Below the pieces are notes generated by a model. The model was not told the DNA's origin. It made no database searches and worked only from the letters and a program-made list of their open reading frames with translations. A stretch of DNA of 64,000 nucleotides from a bacterium (GTDB lineage: Bacteria > 4484-113 > JAFGCY01): positions 1-64,000 of the forward strand of contig JADZFO010000040.1 of the NCBI GenBank assembly GCA_020849855.1, given 5' to 3'. Numbering within the stretch: the first letter of the stretch is position 1; each line of letters begins with the position of its first letter. Made by a program: the position numbers and the translations under genes. Shown one piece after another: positions 54,414 through 63,054 of the stretch.

Positions 54414-54442
54414 GGAACATCAGCCTGCCGCGGGCGGTTTTA
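54414..54442 (+). promoter_or_regulatory. Possible ECF-type promoter A
   Basis: GGAACA (54414-54419), 17 bases, and GTTTTA (54437-54442) resemble the GGAAC...GTT pattern used by general-stress ECF factors such as EcfG. It lies 38 bases upstream of the small acidic protein gene. Confidence 0.45.
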
Positions 54443-54479
54443 CTTATGTGACAGAACTAAGCTTGTAAAGGAGGCTCAG

Positions 54480-54785
54480 ATGACCCCCAGGAACATAACT
54501 GACGCCATCGTGAAGCCGTTTTCAATCGAAGACCTCGCAGAGGCCTTCTATGCCCGGGAGGAAATGCTGCTGCAGGCCCGCTGCTTCGCCAGCATGGACC
54601 TGCCGCCCAGGCCCGGTGAGGACGAGGACGACCCAGACCATGTGCCCGCAGACGACGAGGACTGGGATGGCGATGCCGGCGCGCCGGATGAGCGGCCCGT
54701 CCCGGACAGCACAGATCCTGATCATGAAGAGAACCGTCCGCCCCGCAGCCCGGAGGACGACGCGAACGTCGAACCCATCCGCTAG
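54480..54785 (+). CDS. Small, very acidic protein of unknown function
   Basis: This 101-residue protein is preceded by an excellent AAAGGAGG site. The first 45 residues contain a short predicted helix (SIEDLAEAFYAREEMLLQARC); the rest is disordered and packed with Asp, Glu and Pro (DEDDPDHVPADDEDWDGD). I know no family for it. The GGAAC-type promoter upstream and the neighbouring small charged proteins suggest a stress role. A hairpin follows. Confidence 0.78.
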   Translation: MTPRNITDAIVKPFSIEDLAEAFYAREEMLLQARCFASMDLPPRPGEDEDDPDHVPADDEDWDGDAGAPDERPVPDSTDPDHEENRPPRSPEDDANVEPIR

Positions 54786-54806
54786 CAGGTGTCTGGTCAA
54801 AGGAGC

Positions 54807-54834
54807 GCCGGCTGGGCCTCAGGGCTCAGCCGGC
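54807..54834. terminator. Hairpin between two convergent genes
   Basis: GCCGGCTG (54807-54814) pairs perfectly with CAGCCGGC (54827-54834), and a further GCC/GGC pair sits inside. A short ATTTCT follows on the plus strand. It probably ends the acidic-protein transcript. Confidence 0.6.
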
Positions 54835-54895
54835 ATTTCTGCGCAGCCGTTGCATCAATTGTCACTGCATCAGTATCCGCAATGGACCCGCCGGA

Positions 54896-55399
54896 TCAGC
54901 GTCCCAGCAGCAGGTGAATCAGGTCTTCACCCTGGGGCGCATGGCCGCAGCGCCGGATGGCTGCAATAAGCTGCGCCCTGGTGTGCGTGCCGTGATTGGC
55001 CACGTGCAGCAGCAGCTTCCACAGCGGCAGGGCAGAGACAGTCACCCCGGGCACATTGATGGGCCATTCGACCACCACGGCCTCCTGCGACAGGCCCTTG
55101 ATCGTCCGCTCGGTCTGCTCGCGCACGGCGACCCAGCGCGAGGCGGCCTGCTCAAGGGTGCTTACCTGCTCGGGCGCGATGCGCAGCTGCATGGCCTCTT
55201 CGGGCTTCTGGCTGCCGCTGAACCAGCTGAACCAGCACCACTGCACCGATAAGAGATGCGCCATGGTGTCCCGGATCGTTCCGTGCCCGCTGGCCTCCAC
55301 GCCGGCATACTCCTCCGGCTTCAGCAGCCTGAGGTCACTGAGCAGCCGGCCCATGGCCCAGGCGTCAAAGTCGTACATCTGCTGGATTGCTGTCAGCAT
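54896..55399 (-). CDS. DinB-family protein
   Basis: This 167-residue four-helix protein belongs to the DinB/YfiT-type group. The likely metal-binding histidines are in MAHLLSVQW and in LLHVANHGTHTRAQLIAA. Members bind divalent metal and are often thiol-dependent transferases; the substrate is unknown. The ATG at 55399 is preferred because GGAGGTGG precedes it, rather than an in-frame GTG six codons upstream. Confidence 0.88.
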   Translation of the reverse strand: MLTAIQQMYDFDAWAMGRLLSDLRLLKPEEYAGVEASGHGTIRDTMAHLLSVQWCWFSWFSGSQKPEEAMQLRIAPEQVSTLEQAASRWVAVREQTERTIKGLSQEAVVVEWPINVPGVTVSALPLWKLLLHVANHGTHTRAQLIAAIRRCGHAPQGEDLIHLLLGR

Positions 55400-55465
55400 T
55401 TCCACCTCCACTTCCACTTGAGCAGACGATTCTGCTACGCAGCTTGTTTCAGCCCCGCCGCTGCA

Positions 55466-55493
55466 GGAACCATCGAATTCAAGACTGGTCTAA
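55466..55493 (+). promoter_or_regulatory. ECF-type promoter B
   Basis: GGAACC (55466-55471), exactly 16 bases, and GTCTAA (55488-55493) closely match the sigma-E-like consensus. Transcription would begin near 55500, giving a 50-base leader with AGGAGG before the ATG at 55551. Confidence 0.6.
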
Positions 55494-55550
55494 GCCCTGC
55501 ATACGCCGCCTGCGCAAGAGACAGGGGCGGACGTTAATCAGGAGGAAGTA

Positions 55551-55781
55551 ATGTCAACTTGAAAAGACTCAGACGACCGTGACAAGCTCAACAACCCCAG
55601 GGATCCTTACCCTGCCCAGAGGCCGGTCGAGATGCCGGAGCAGAACCCCGGGCAGCGCAAGGAGCGGGTAGGTGAGGTCATGGGCGACAACACCGGCGGC
55701 CACGAGAAGGCACCCGAGGACCCCAAGTCAGACCAGGCCCCGGCGTCCCGCTCGGAGATCAAGGTCAAGCCCGGCGAGTGA
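55551..55781 (+). pseudogene. Small hydrophilic protein gene with in-frame TGA at codon 4
   Basis: AGGAGG leads to ATG TCA ACT TGA AAA GAC. After the TGA at 55560-55562 the frame stays open for 72 codons and gives a hydrophilic, disordered-looking protein (KDSDDRDKLNNPRDPYPAQR...SRSEIKVKPGE) ending at TGA 55779. The downstream part reads like real coding sequence. It may be a nonsense mutation, an assembly error or recoding; no convincing SECIS-like hairpin is seen. Translation could restart at ATG 55632 (49 residues). ECF-type promoter B precedes it. Confidence 0.5.
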
Positions 55782-55788
55782 GCTTGCC

Positions 55789-55816
55789 GGAACCCAAAGC
55801 GCAGCCTTGCTTCTGC
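55789..55816 (+). promoter_or_regulatory. Possible ECF-type promoter C
   Basis: GGAACC (55789-55794), 16 bases, and TTCTGC (55811-55816) repeat the -35 and spacing of promoter B with a poorer -10. It precedes the small basic protein gene at 55860. Confidence 0.3.
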
Positions 55817-55859
55817 AAGGGCTGCGCTGCAGCGGCCAGGCGGCCGAAGGAGCTGCACA

Positions 55860-56180
55860 GTGCCACGAGGCGACAAGTCAGCCTATACCGAAAAGCAGAA
55901 ACGGCAGGCAGCGCACATAGAAGAAAGCGCGAAGGAGCGCGGCTATTCTCAGGAACGGGCAGAGCAGATCGGCTGGGCTACGGTGAACAAGCAGTCCGGC
56001 GGCGGGATCAAGTCTGGCCAGGGGCGCGGCCCGGCAGCAGATAAGAGTGCCACTGCCAAAAGCGCGGCGCGGTCCCGCAAAAGCGGCAGCAGTGCTGCAG
56101 AGCGCAAGTCTGACTCCGGCAAGAGCAGCGCTAAGAGGAGCAGCAAAGGCGGCAGCAGCGCCGGGAAAAAGACCGGCTAG
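55860..56180 (+). CDS. Small basic protein of the MPRGDKSAYTxKQK family
   Basis: This 106-residue protein has a conserved N-terminal domain (MPRGDKSAYTEKQKRQAAHIEE...AWATVNKQSGGG-like), a family often labelled 'plasmid stabilization protein' without direct proof. The C-terminal 50 residues are a Lys/Ser/Ala-rich disordered tail that could bind nucleic acid. The GTG start follows GGAG. It sits among small charged proteins behind GGAAC boxes, so stress-linked expression is likely. Confidence 0.78.
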   Translation: MPRGDKSAYTEKQKRQAAHIEESAKERGYSQERAEQIGWATVNKQSGGGIKSGQGRGPAADKSATAKSAARSRKSGSSAAERKSDSGKSSAKRSSKGGSSAGKKTG

Positions 56181-56274
56181 GCGGAGGAAACCGCCGAGTC
56201 GCTTGGTCTGCGCTGCAATAAGAGCGTGCGTGGCAGGTATCTAAGTTAGCGGATCTCCGCCCGCGAGACCAGCC

Positions 56275-58737
56275 ATGATCAAGTTTGACCGTTTTACCCA
56301 AAAGGCCCGGGAAGCCCTGGAAACAGCCCAGGGCGCACTGCTCCAGCTTAAGCAAACCCAGCTGGATACCGAGCACCTGCTTTATGGCATCACCTTCGTC
56401 GAAGGCAGCCTGATGGAGGGCATCCTCCAGCACTGCGCCGAAGGCGCGGCCCGGCAGCCGGAGGACTTCCGCCAGCGGATCCGTCAGGCGGTGCTTGGCG
56501 GCCAGGTGCTGGACGACAGCGCCCGGGCGGATGCCGATACGGCGCAGATCTACCTCACCCCGGACAGCGCCGCCGTGCTGCGGCAGGCCGAGACCGAGAT
56601 GGAGCAGCTGGGGGACAAGTACATCGGCACAGAGCACATCCTGCTGGCCCTGATCTCGCAGCGGCGCGGCCGGGCCGCCGGGCTGCTGGAGAAGCTCGGC
56701 CTGAGCCATGACAAGGTCCTGCTGGCGCTCAAGGCGCTGCGCGGCAGCCGCAGCCTGGACAGCGAGTCCGGCGAGGAGCAGTATCAGGCCCTGCAGAAGT
56801 ACGCCATCGACCTGACCGAGCGCGCCCGCCAGGGCCGCATCGACCCCATCATCGGCCGCGACGAAGAGATTGAGCGCGCGGTGCAGATCCTCAGCCGGCG
56901 CTCAAAGAACAACCCTGTCCTCATCGGCGAGCCCGGTGTGGGCAAGACGGCGATAGTGGAAGGCCTGGCCCTCAAGATCGCCGAAGGGACGGTGCCCGAG
57001 GTGATCCGCGACAAGCGCGTGCTCAGCCTGGACATGGGGGCGCTGATCGCCGGATCAAAGTTCCGCGGCGAGTTCGAAGAGCGTCTCAAAGCTGTGCTGG
57101 ATGAAGTGAAGGGCCAGCGCCGCGGCGTGATCCTCTTTATCGATGAACTGCATACAGTGGTCGGCGCAGGTGCGGCCGAGGGCGCGATGGACGCCAGCAA
57201 CCTGCTGAAGCCGGCGCTGGCGCGCGGGGAGCTGCAGTGCATCGGGGCCACCACGATCAAGGAGTACCGCAAGTACATTGAGAAGGACGCCGCACTCGAG
57301 CGGCGCTTCCAGCCGATCTATGTCGGCGAGCCCACTCCCGAACAGGCTAAGGCCATCCTGCGCGGCCTGCGGAGCAACTATGAGCAGCACCATGGCATCG
57401 CGATCAGCGATGCCGCCATCGATGCGGCCGTGGATCTCTCAGTGCGCTACATCAGCGGGCGCTTCCTGCCGGACAAGGCGATTGACGTGATCGACGAGGC
57501 CGCCAGCCGGGTCCGCATCGAGAACATGGGCCAGGTCTCACAGCTGCGCGAACTTGAAGACCAGCTTGAGCGCAGCCGCCAGGAGGAGCAGGAGGCTTTC
57601 AGCGCCGGGGACTATGAGCGGGCCGCGCGCCTGAAGCAGCAGGAGGCCCAGCTTGAGCAGCGCCTGAGCGCCGAGCGGCAGCGCGTTGGGCAGGAGGAGA
57701 AGGCCGTCACAGTCACAGCAGAAGACGTGGCGGCGATCATTTCCCGCTGGAGCGGTGTGCCGGTCAGCAAGCTCAGCCTGGAGGAAGCGCGGCGTTATCT
57801 GGAGCTGGAGCAGGTGCTGCACCAGCAGCTGATCGGCCAGGAGCCCGCGGTGAAGGCCGTCTCGGAAACCATCCGCCGCAACAAGGCCGGCTTGTCTGAA
57901 CCGGGCCGCCCCATCGGCTCCTTCCTCTTCTGCGGCCCCACCGGCGTGGGCAAGACTGAGATGGTGAAGGTGCTGGCGGAGTTCCTCTTCGGCAGCCGCG
58001 AGGCCATCGTCAGGATCGACATGGGCGAGTACACGGAGAAGTTCAGCGTGACCCGCCTGATCGGCTCACCGCCGGGCTATGTGGGCTATGAAGAAGGCGG
58101 CCAGCTGACCGAAGCTGTGCGCCGGCGGCCCTACAGCATTGTGCTGCTGGATGAGCTGGAAAAGGCGCACCCGGATGTGCTGAACGTGCTGCTGCAGCTG
58201 CTGGACGACGGCCGCCTGACCGACTCCAAGGGCGTGACAGTCGACTTCAGTAACACCCTCGTCGTGATGACCAGCAACATCGCGGCCCATGAGATTGCCG
58301 ACTTCACACAGGGCAAGGACGAAATGATGCTGCAGCTTGCCTGGCCCAGCCTGAATGCGATGGTCCTCGAGCGCCTGAGGCAGCACCTGAAGCCGGAGTT
58401 CCTCAACCGCATCGATGAGCTCGTGGTCTTCCACACGCTCACGCAAAGCCAGGTGGCGGAGATCGCGCGCCTGCAGATGCGGGCCCCGGCGCAGCGCCTG
58501 GCCGAGCATGGCATCAAGCTGCTGGTCAGCGACGCGGCCTATGCGCACCTGGCCCAGGCCGGCTACGACGCCAGCTTTGGCGCAAGGCCGATGCGCCGCG
58601 CCATCATGCGCGAGGTTGTCAACCCGCTCAGCGAAAAGGTGATTCTGGGCGAGTTCAAGGCGGGCGATACCGTGCTGGTCGATGTCGGAAGCGACGGCAG
58701 GCTCAGCATCGGGCTGGCCAGGGAGGCGCAGGCCTGA
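56275..58737 (+). CDS. clpC: Clp ATPase, ClpC-like with UVR-type middle domain, no visible ClpP loop
   Basis: This 820-residue AAA+ unfoldase starts with a Clp_N domain ([17 protein letters not shown]). The first ATPase has GEPGVGKT (218-225) and [22 protein letters not shown]. The middle holds a short UVR-like coil (about 423-472), as in ClpC, not the long ClpB coil. The second ATPase has GPTGVGKT (554-561) and [13 protein letters not shown]. Between SNIAAHEI and [10 protein letters not shown] see no [LIV]GF tripeptide for ClpP docking, so it may act as a disaggregase. Confidence 0.9.
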   Translation: MIKFDRFTQKAREALETAQGALLQLKQTQLDTEHLLYGITFVEGSLMEGILQHCAEGAARQPEDFRQRIRQAVLGGQVLDDSARADADTAQIYLTPDSAAVLRQAETEMEQLGDKYIGTEHILLALISQRRGRAAGLLEKLGLSHDKVLLALKALRGSRSLDSESGEEQYQALQKYAIDLTERARQGRIDPIIGRDEEIERAVQILSRRSKNNPVLIGEPGVGKTAIVEGLALKIAEGTVPEVIRDKRVLSLDMGALIAGSKFRGEFEERLKAVLDEVKGQRRGVILFIDELHTVVGAGAAEGAMDASNLLKPALARGELQCIGATTIKEYRKYIEKDAALERRFQPIYVGEPTPEQAKAILRGLRSNYEQHHGIAISDAAIDAAVDLSVRYISGRFLPDKAIDVIDEAASRVRIENMGQVSQLRELEDQLERSRQEEQEAFSAGDYERAARLKQQEAQLEQRLSAERQRVGQEEKAVTVTAEDVAAIISRWSGVPVSKLSLEEARRYLELEQVLHQQLIGQEPAVKAVSETIRRNKAGLSEPGRPIGSFLFCGPTGVGKTEMVKVLAEFLFGSREAIVRIDMGEYTEKFSVTRLIGSPPGYVGYEEGGQLTEAVRRRPYSIVLLDELEKAHPDVLNVLLQLLDDGRLTDSKGVTVDFSNTLVVMTSNIAAHEIADFTQGKDEMMLQLAWPSLNAMVLERLRQHLKPEFLNRIDELVVFHTLTQSQVAEIARLQMRAPAQRLAEHGIKLLVSDAAYAHLAQAGYDASFGARPMRRAIMREVVNPLSEKVILGEFKAGDTVLVDVGSDGRLSIGLAREAQA

Positions 58738-58745
58738 GCCTGCAG

Positions 58746-59513
58746 CTAAGCCCCGGGGGCCAGGCTGTCCAGGTAGTCCTTCCAGAGCGTCTCAACATCC
58801 GCCCCGCAGAGGCTCTTGATCGTGTCAGGGCCATAGCTCTGCTCCCGCAGCGCGCTGTTCAGCAGCGGCACGATCTGCGGGTTGCGGTTCAGGCGCAGCC
58901 ATTCCAGGAAGCGGGCGGACTGCCCATAACCGGAGTCGTAGTTTCCGGGGTCATGGCCGGCATAATCGGCCAGGGTCTTCTTCTCGTACCAGAAATAGCG
59001 GACCCAGTCCGCGATGCCCTCGGTCAGCCATCCCGGGCAGTCCCCGCCGCTGTAAGCCTGGATGATGTGCACCAGCTCGTGGATCGGCATGCCGATGTCG
59101 TCCAGGTGATCCTCAACATAGTCGCAGTTGATGTGGATCCTGCCTCCCGCCGCGTAGGCGATTGAGCCGTCCTCCCTGCGGTAGAAGACCAGCTCGATGC
59201 TCTCTGGGTGGGCCGCGCGCGGCGAGACAAGCTGCGCATAAATCAGCGGGTAGTTCGCCTCAAGGTCAAGGCGTGTGCGCTCCGCCCACGCGGATAGCGC
59301 GCTGTTCTCCTTGTCCGCCGCTTGCTCGAAGTTGATGCTGAGGGCCGGCACTGTGATCGCGCTGTGTATCTCCGCGCCGCTGCTGTGCGTATCCATGGGC
59401 TGATTCTCTGCGGCGCTGGCTGGCCCCGCCTGCAGCAGCGCAGCTATCAGCATCAGCAGTGTTGTCGCCAGAACGCAGTGCCAGGCGGCCTGGAGCTTTG
59501 AAGGATTGAGCAT
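58746..59513 (-). CDS. Secreted BSP-type metallopeptidase-like protein
   Basis: This 255-residue protein with a signal peptide (TTLLMLIAALLQAGPASA) belongs to the basic secretory protein family. The zinc-binding HExxH motif is present in IHELVHIIQAY, followed by CPGWLTEGIADWVRYFWYE, the family's signature. It is probably a periplasmic or secreted protease. TAAAGT ends 6 bases before the ATG and overlaps the stop of the next gene upstream. Confidence 0.87.
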   Translation of the reverse strand: MLNPSKLQAAWHCVLATTLLMLIAALLQAGPASAAENQPMDTHSSGAEIHSAITVPALSINFEQAADKENSALSAWAERTRLDLEANYPLIYAQLVSPRAAHPESIELVFYRREDGSIAYAAGGRIHINCDYVEDHLDDIGMPIHELVHIIQAYSGGDCPGWLTEGIADWVRYFWYEKKTLADYAGHDPGNYDSGYGQSARFLEWLRLNRNPQIVPLLNSALREQSYGPDTIKSLCGADVETLWKDYLDSLAPGA

Positions 59514-59519
59514 TGAAAC

Positions 59520-59525
59520 ACTTTA
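59520..59525 (-). promoter_or_regulatory. -10 box for leaderless BSP-type peptidase transcript
   Basis: TAAAGT on the minus strand is followed by 6 bases and the ATG. It overlaps the stop codon of the upstream gene, as at alr. Confidence 0.5.
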
Positions 59526-60200
59526 GCGCCGGGCAGCGCCTGTCTCAGCTTTCGCTTCCGCAACTAGTGGCCGCAGCTCCCCGCTGCGCTCAAGGTGTCG
59601 GCGGGCGATGCTAACAGCTCCGGGCAGCAGGCGCCCGCGGCAGTTGGCCTGCCAGAGCCGCTCATACCAGTCCTCGCGCCGGTCCAGCCCCGAGTAGAGC
59701 AGCGCATAGTCGCATTCCGTGCTCCCGCAGAGCTCGATGGATTGGCCGGCGCCTGGAATTTCTGCCACTATCGGCGTGGCTTCCCGGAAGGGCGGGCCCA
59801 GCGCCAGCAGCACATAGCCATCAGGCGCCGGCTCTGCTGAGTGCTGCCCTGGGTAGTAGATAAGCTGGCCTGGCAGGGGCGAACTGCCAGGAGCAGCGCT
59901 GGCCCCGGCGCCAGGATTGAACGGGTTGCCAGGCAGGCGGGTGAGGTAGCCCTCGGCCAGCAGCTCGGAAAGGGCGGCCGGGTAGGTGCTGTCGCGCTGG
60001 TGAAGCGCGTAGCGCTCCAGCGCCAGCTGGACCTGAAAGAGGTTGTGCTCACACAGCAGGATGCGTCTGGCGGCCGAGACATGCAGCAGGAAAACCAGGC
60101 CGGCAGCCAAAAGCAGCGCCAGCGCTGCGGCAGCAATCAGCACCCGGCGCGCGCCGGATCGCAAACCTGTAGCTGAGGGCTTTCTCTGCTCCTTCTCCAC
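59523..60200 (-). CDS. Membrane-anchored pseudopilin-like protein
   Basis: This 225-residue protein has an N-terminal membrane helix (VLIAAAALALLLAAGLVFLLHV). CEHNLFQVQLALERYALHQRDSTYPAALSELLAEGYLTRLPGNPF resembles the body of type II secretion pseudopilins. No prepilin peptidase site (G-F/M-x4-E) is present, so it is not a normal pilin. The GTG start has TATACT 7 bases upstream. It ends 9 bases before the peptidase gene. Confidence 0.65.
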   Translation of the reverse strand: MEKEQRKPSATGLRSGARRVLIAAAALALLLAAGLVFLLHVSAARRILLCEHNLFQVQLALERYALHQRDSTYPAALSELLAEGYLTRLPGNPFNPGAGASAAPGSSPLPGQLIYYPGQHSAEPAPDGYVLLALGPPFREATPIVAEIPGAGQSIELCGSTECDYALLYSGLDRREDWYERLWQANCRGRLLPGAVSIARRHLERSGELRPLVAEAKAETGAARR

Positions 60201-60207
60201 CTCTGGC

Positions 60208-60213
60208 AGTATA
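60208..60213 (-). promoter_or_regulatory. -10 box for leaderless pseudopilin-like transcript
   Basis: TATACT on the minus strand is followed by 7 bases and the GTG start. Confidence 0.5.
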
Positions 60214-60270
60214 GGCGCGCGGCCCGCCGGGTTTTGCTAAGCTTAGGTGGAATTTCCGGGGGAGGAAAGC

Positions 60271-60933
60271 ATGTCGGAACAGGAAAAGCCCGCGGCGGAA
60301 AGCCCGGCAGCGGAGCACAGTGAAAAAGCCGAGCAGCGCTTCGAGACCATCTGCGGCGCGCTGTTGGCCATCTTCGCCGCGGTGCTCGCCTTCAGCGACC
60401 TCGGTGGCGGCAACGCCAATGAGGACCGCGGCCTGGCCGACAACGCCCAGGCCAGCCAGTATTCCTGGTACCAGAGCAAGAGCATCAAGGAAAGCCTGGC
60501 CGAGAACCAGCTCAACATGCTTTCCAGCCTCAACGAGGCTGGGTCCTTCACCACCCAGGTCCAGCCGCAGATCTCGCAGCAGATCTCAGAGCTGGAGACT
60601 GACGTCGAGCGCTATGGCAAGGAGAAGAAGGAGATCCTGCTCGGCTCAGCCACTGTGGGACAGGAAAACTGGGCCCAGGACGTCAACGGCGAGATGGGCA
60701 AGGTGATCGGCGCCGAGGAGTACAAGGCCAAGGTCGCGTCGCTCAACGAGGTCGACGCGCGCTATGACAGCGCCGGGCTCTTCCTGCAGCTCTGCCTGGT
60801 GATTGGCGCCCTGAGCCTGCTGTTCAAGGTCACGCCGGTGCGCTATGCCTTCCTTGGCATGTGCCTCATCCTTGGCGCGATCGGCAGCTGGTACACGGTC
60901 CTGGGCCAGATCGCCTACAGCGCGGTCCCCTAG
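60271..60933 (+). CDS. DUF4337-family membrane protein
   Basis: This 220-residue protein has one hydrophobic segment near residues 28-45 (ICGALLAIFAAVLAFSDLGG), a central polar coiled region, and two C-terminal membrane helices (LCLVIGALSLLF, GMCLILGAIGSWYTVLG). NEDRGLADNAQASQYSWYQSKSIKESLAENQL is typical of the DUF4337 family. Function is unknown. ATG 60271 is chosen because GGGGAGGAAAGC precedes it; TAAGCT at 60238 is the likely -10 box. Confidence 0.85.
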   Translation: MSEQEKPAAESPAAEHSEKAEQRFETICGALLAIFAAVLAFSDLGGGNANEDRGLADNAQASQYSWYQSKSIKESLAENQLNMLSSLNEAGSFTTQVQPQISQQISELETDVERYGKEKKEILLGSATVGQENWAQDVNGEMGKVIGAEEYKAKVASLNEVDARYDSAGLFLQLCLVIGALSLLFKVTPVRYAFLGMCLILGAIGSWYTVLGQIAYSAVP

Positions 60934-60945
60934 GGCGCCAGGCTG

Positions 60946-60956
60946 TATGCTATATT
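60946..60956 (+). promoter_or_regulatory. -10 boxes of the metal-efflux operon
   Basis: TATGCT (60946-60951) and TATATT (60951-60956) overlap, just after the DUF4337 gene stop. The ATG is 14 bases after the second box, so the leader would be short. Confidence 0.4.
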
Positions 60957-60969
60957 CAAGTTCGCGTCG

Positions 60970-61413
60970 ATGAAACTCTGTCTCAGACAGCTTGCCCGCC
61001 TGCTTGCTCTGGTGCTCGCGCTCCAGGCGGGCATGCCGCGCGAACTGGTCTGGTGCTGCCAGAAGGACGGAGACATCGCCCTGGAGCTGGCCCACGGCGG
61101 ACGCTGCCTGGGCCTGGCCGGGCCGGGCTGCGGCGCGGATGAGCACCAGCACACTGACGAGGCGACGCCAACTGGTCCGCTCCTGGCCGCAGACCTCCAC
61201 GGTCCCTGCGAAGATATCGCCATCGTCCAGGCGGACAGCCGCCAGCAGCGCTGGGGCGGAAATGTCCTGGCCGCACCGCGCCTGCTGGAAGCCGCTGCCC
61301 TCAGCCTGCCGGCCCCGCTGCATTTGCCTACGCCGGCAGCTTCCTCACTTGAATGGCAGCATTGCCAGAAGCAGCGAAGTCTGCAACGGGCTTCCACAGT
61401 TCTGCGCATCTAG
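60970..61413 (+). CDS. Small secreted Cys/His-containing protein heading the metal-efflux operon
   Basis: This 147-residue protein has a signal-like start (QLARLLALVLALQAG) followed by VWCCQKDGDIALELAHGGRCLG and a DEHQHTD segment. The Cys and His pattern suggests metal or redox contact. Similar short proteins are, as far as I recall, found before RND metal-efflux genes, but I know no defined function. It precedes the TolC-like gene by 66 bases. Confidence 0.65.
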   Translation: MKLCLRQLARLLALVLALQAGMPRELVWCCQKDGDIALELAHGGRCLGLAGPGCGADEHQHTDEATPTGPLLAADLHGPCEDIAIVQADSRQQRWGGNVLAAPRLLEAAALSLPAPLHLPTPAASSLEWQHCQKQRSLQRASTVLRI

Positions 61414-61479
61414 ACACCTCGGCCCATGCCGGCCGGTGCGCACCCGCGCACTCCTCAGTCTGACTCTGGAGGAAGGTGA

Positions 61480-63054
61480 ATGTCACCCTGTCTACGGGCC
61501 CTGTGTGGGCTCATCGCAGCCGCAGCTGTGCACCTGCTTTCGCTGGTGCCTGCCGGCGCTGATGCAGACGATAACGAAAACTATGTTGAGATACCGGCGG
61601 CGCAGCATGACGCTGGCGGAGTCGGTGGACTGGCCCAGCAGCTGCCTGATCCCAGCGCGGTCCCGGCCGAGCCCGAGGACGCCGCTGCTCCGTCGGCGGA
61701 CGAACTGGCCGGGCCGGATGCCGCCGCGCTGCTGGCCCTGGATTACAGCTTCGATGGTCCTGCGCTGTCGCTGGACGAGGCGGTCAGCCGCGTCCTGGAG
61801 GGCAACCCGGAGCTGGAAGCCCTGGAGTACGAACAGCGGGCCGCCTATGGGCGCAAGGTCCAGGCCGGCCTGCTGCCAAACCCGGAGTTCTCCGCCGAGC
61901 TCTCGGAGTTCATGGGCACCGCCGAGATGCGCTTCCTGCGCAGCGCGGTCAGCGGTGTGGGTATCTCGCAGCTCATCGAGCACAGCTGCAAGCGCATTGC
62001 CCGCTGCGATCTCGCCGAGCGCGAGGGCCAGCTGGCCCTGGCCGAGCTTGAGCGCAGGCGCCTGGACATTCTGCTGGAGGTCAGCGAGGCCTACTACGCG
62101 GCCCTGATTGCCCAGCAGCGGCTGGCCCTGGCGGCGAAGCTGGAAGGGCTGCTGACCCAGGTGCAGGAGGTAGTGGCGCTCAAGGTGGAAGGCGGCAAGG
62201 CGGCCCGCCTGGAGCTGACGCGCTCAGAGCTTGAGCTGCGCAACACTGCGCTGCAGCGCCAGCAGCGCGAGCGTGAGCTGGATGCCGCCATGCTGCGGCT
62301 CAGCTCGTTGTGGGGAGGGCAGGGCGGCGAGTTCAGCCATGTCGCCGGGGCCCTGCTGCTGCCCGAGGAGGTTCCGGCCTCAGAGCAGCTACAGGCCCTG
62401 CTGGACCAGAGCCCGGATGCCCTGCTTTGGGATGCCGAAAAGGAACTGCGCTCAGCCCGCCTGGCCCTGGCCAGCGCGGAAGCGCGCAAGGACTACACCA
62501 TCAGCGGCGGCCTGGCCCGCTATGAAGAGACCGACAGTTTCGGTTTCAGCCTTGGGATCAGCTTTCCGCTGAAGCGCCGCAACCGTAACGAAGGCGCCAT
62601 CCTGGAGGCCCAGGAATACCTCAACCAGGTCGAGAGCCTGCGCCAGGCCGACCTGCGGAGACAGTACCAGGCTCTGACAGAACAGTATGCCCGTCTGGCG
62701 AATGCCCATGAGCTGGCCCGCTCCATCGAGCAGGACATCCTGCCGGTGGCGCTGGAGAGCTTTGAGCTGACCCAGCTTGGCTACCGCTATGGCAAGTTCA
62801 CCCTGCTGGATGCCCTGGATGCCCAGCGTGTGCTGATCGAGGCCCAGGCCCAGCACCTGGAAGCCCTGGCGGAGTACCAGCTCGCCTCGGTGCAGATCGA
62901 GCGGCTGATTGCGTCTCCCCTGGGCGACGCGCTGCAGCCGCAGGCAACAACACAGAACGAAAGCGCCGGATCAGATGCGGAATTAGAGGCCTCGGCCGGC
63001 GCGGCCGAAGAAGAGCTTCAGACAACCATCACAACCACAGGAGAGTCATCATGA
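61480..63054 (+). CDS. TolC-family outer-membrane efflux channel (CusC/CzcC-like)
   Basis: This 524-residue protein has a signal peptide (LIAAAAVHLLSLVPAGADA) and two OEP repeats. LSLDEAVSRVLEGNPELEALEYEQRAAYGRKVQAGLLPNPEFSAELSEF opens the first, and FSLGISFPLKRRNRNEGAILEAQEYLNQVESLRQ opens the second. GYRYGKFTLLDALDAQRVLIEAQ is the classic outer-membrane factor C-terminus. It has GGAGG upstream and overlaps the next gene by ATGA. It would form the outer exit of an RND pump. Confidence 0.92.
   Translation: MSPCLRALCGLIAAAAVHLLSLVPAGADADDNENYVEIPAAQHDAGGVGGLAQQLPDPSAVPAEPEDAAAPSADELAGPDAAALLALDYSFDGPALSLDEAVSRVLEGNPELEALEYEQRAAYGRKVQAGLLPNPEFSAELSEFMGTAEMRFLRSAVSGVGISQLIEHSCKRIARCDLAEREGQLALAELERRRLDILLEVSEAYYAALIAQQRLALAAKLEGLLTQVQEVVALKVEGGKAARLELTRSELELRNTALQRQQRERELDAAMLRLSSLWGGQGGEFSHVAGALLLPEEVPASEQLQALLDQSPDALLWDAEKELRSARLALASAEARKDYTISGGLARYEETDSFGFSLGISFPLKRRNRNEGAILEAQEYLNQVESLRQADLRRQYQALTEQYARLANAHELARSIEQDILPVALESFELTQLGYRYGKFTLLDALDAQRVLIEAQAQHLEALAEYQLASVQIERLIASPLGDALQPQATTQNESAGSDAELEASAGAAEEELQTTITTTGESS

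Noticed and set aside
55551-55781. Evidence for UGA reassigned to an amino acid genome-wide
   Set aside because: Many clear genes in the window end in TGA with downstream starts fitted to it, including this frame itself at 55779.
59523-60200. Type IV pilin or T2SS pseudopilin proper
   Set aside because: The body resembles pseudopilins but the prepilin peptidase motif is absent and the N-terminus is charged and long; kept only as pilin-like.
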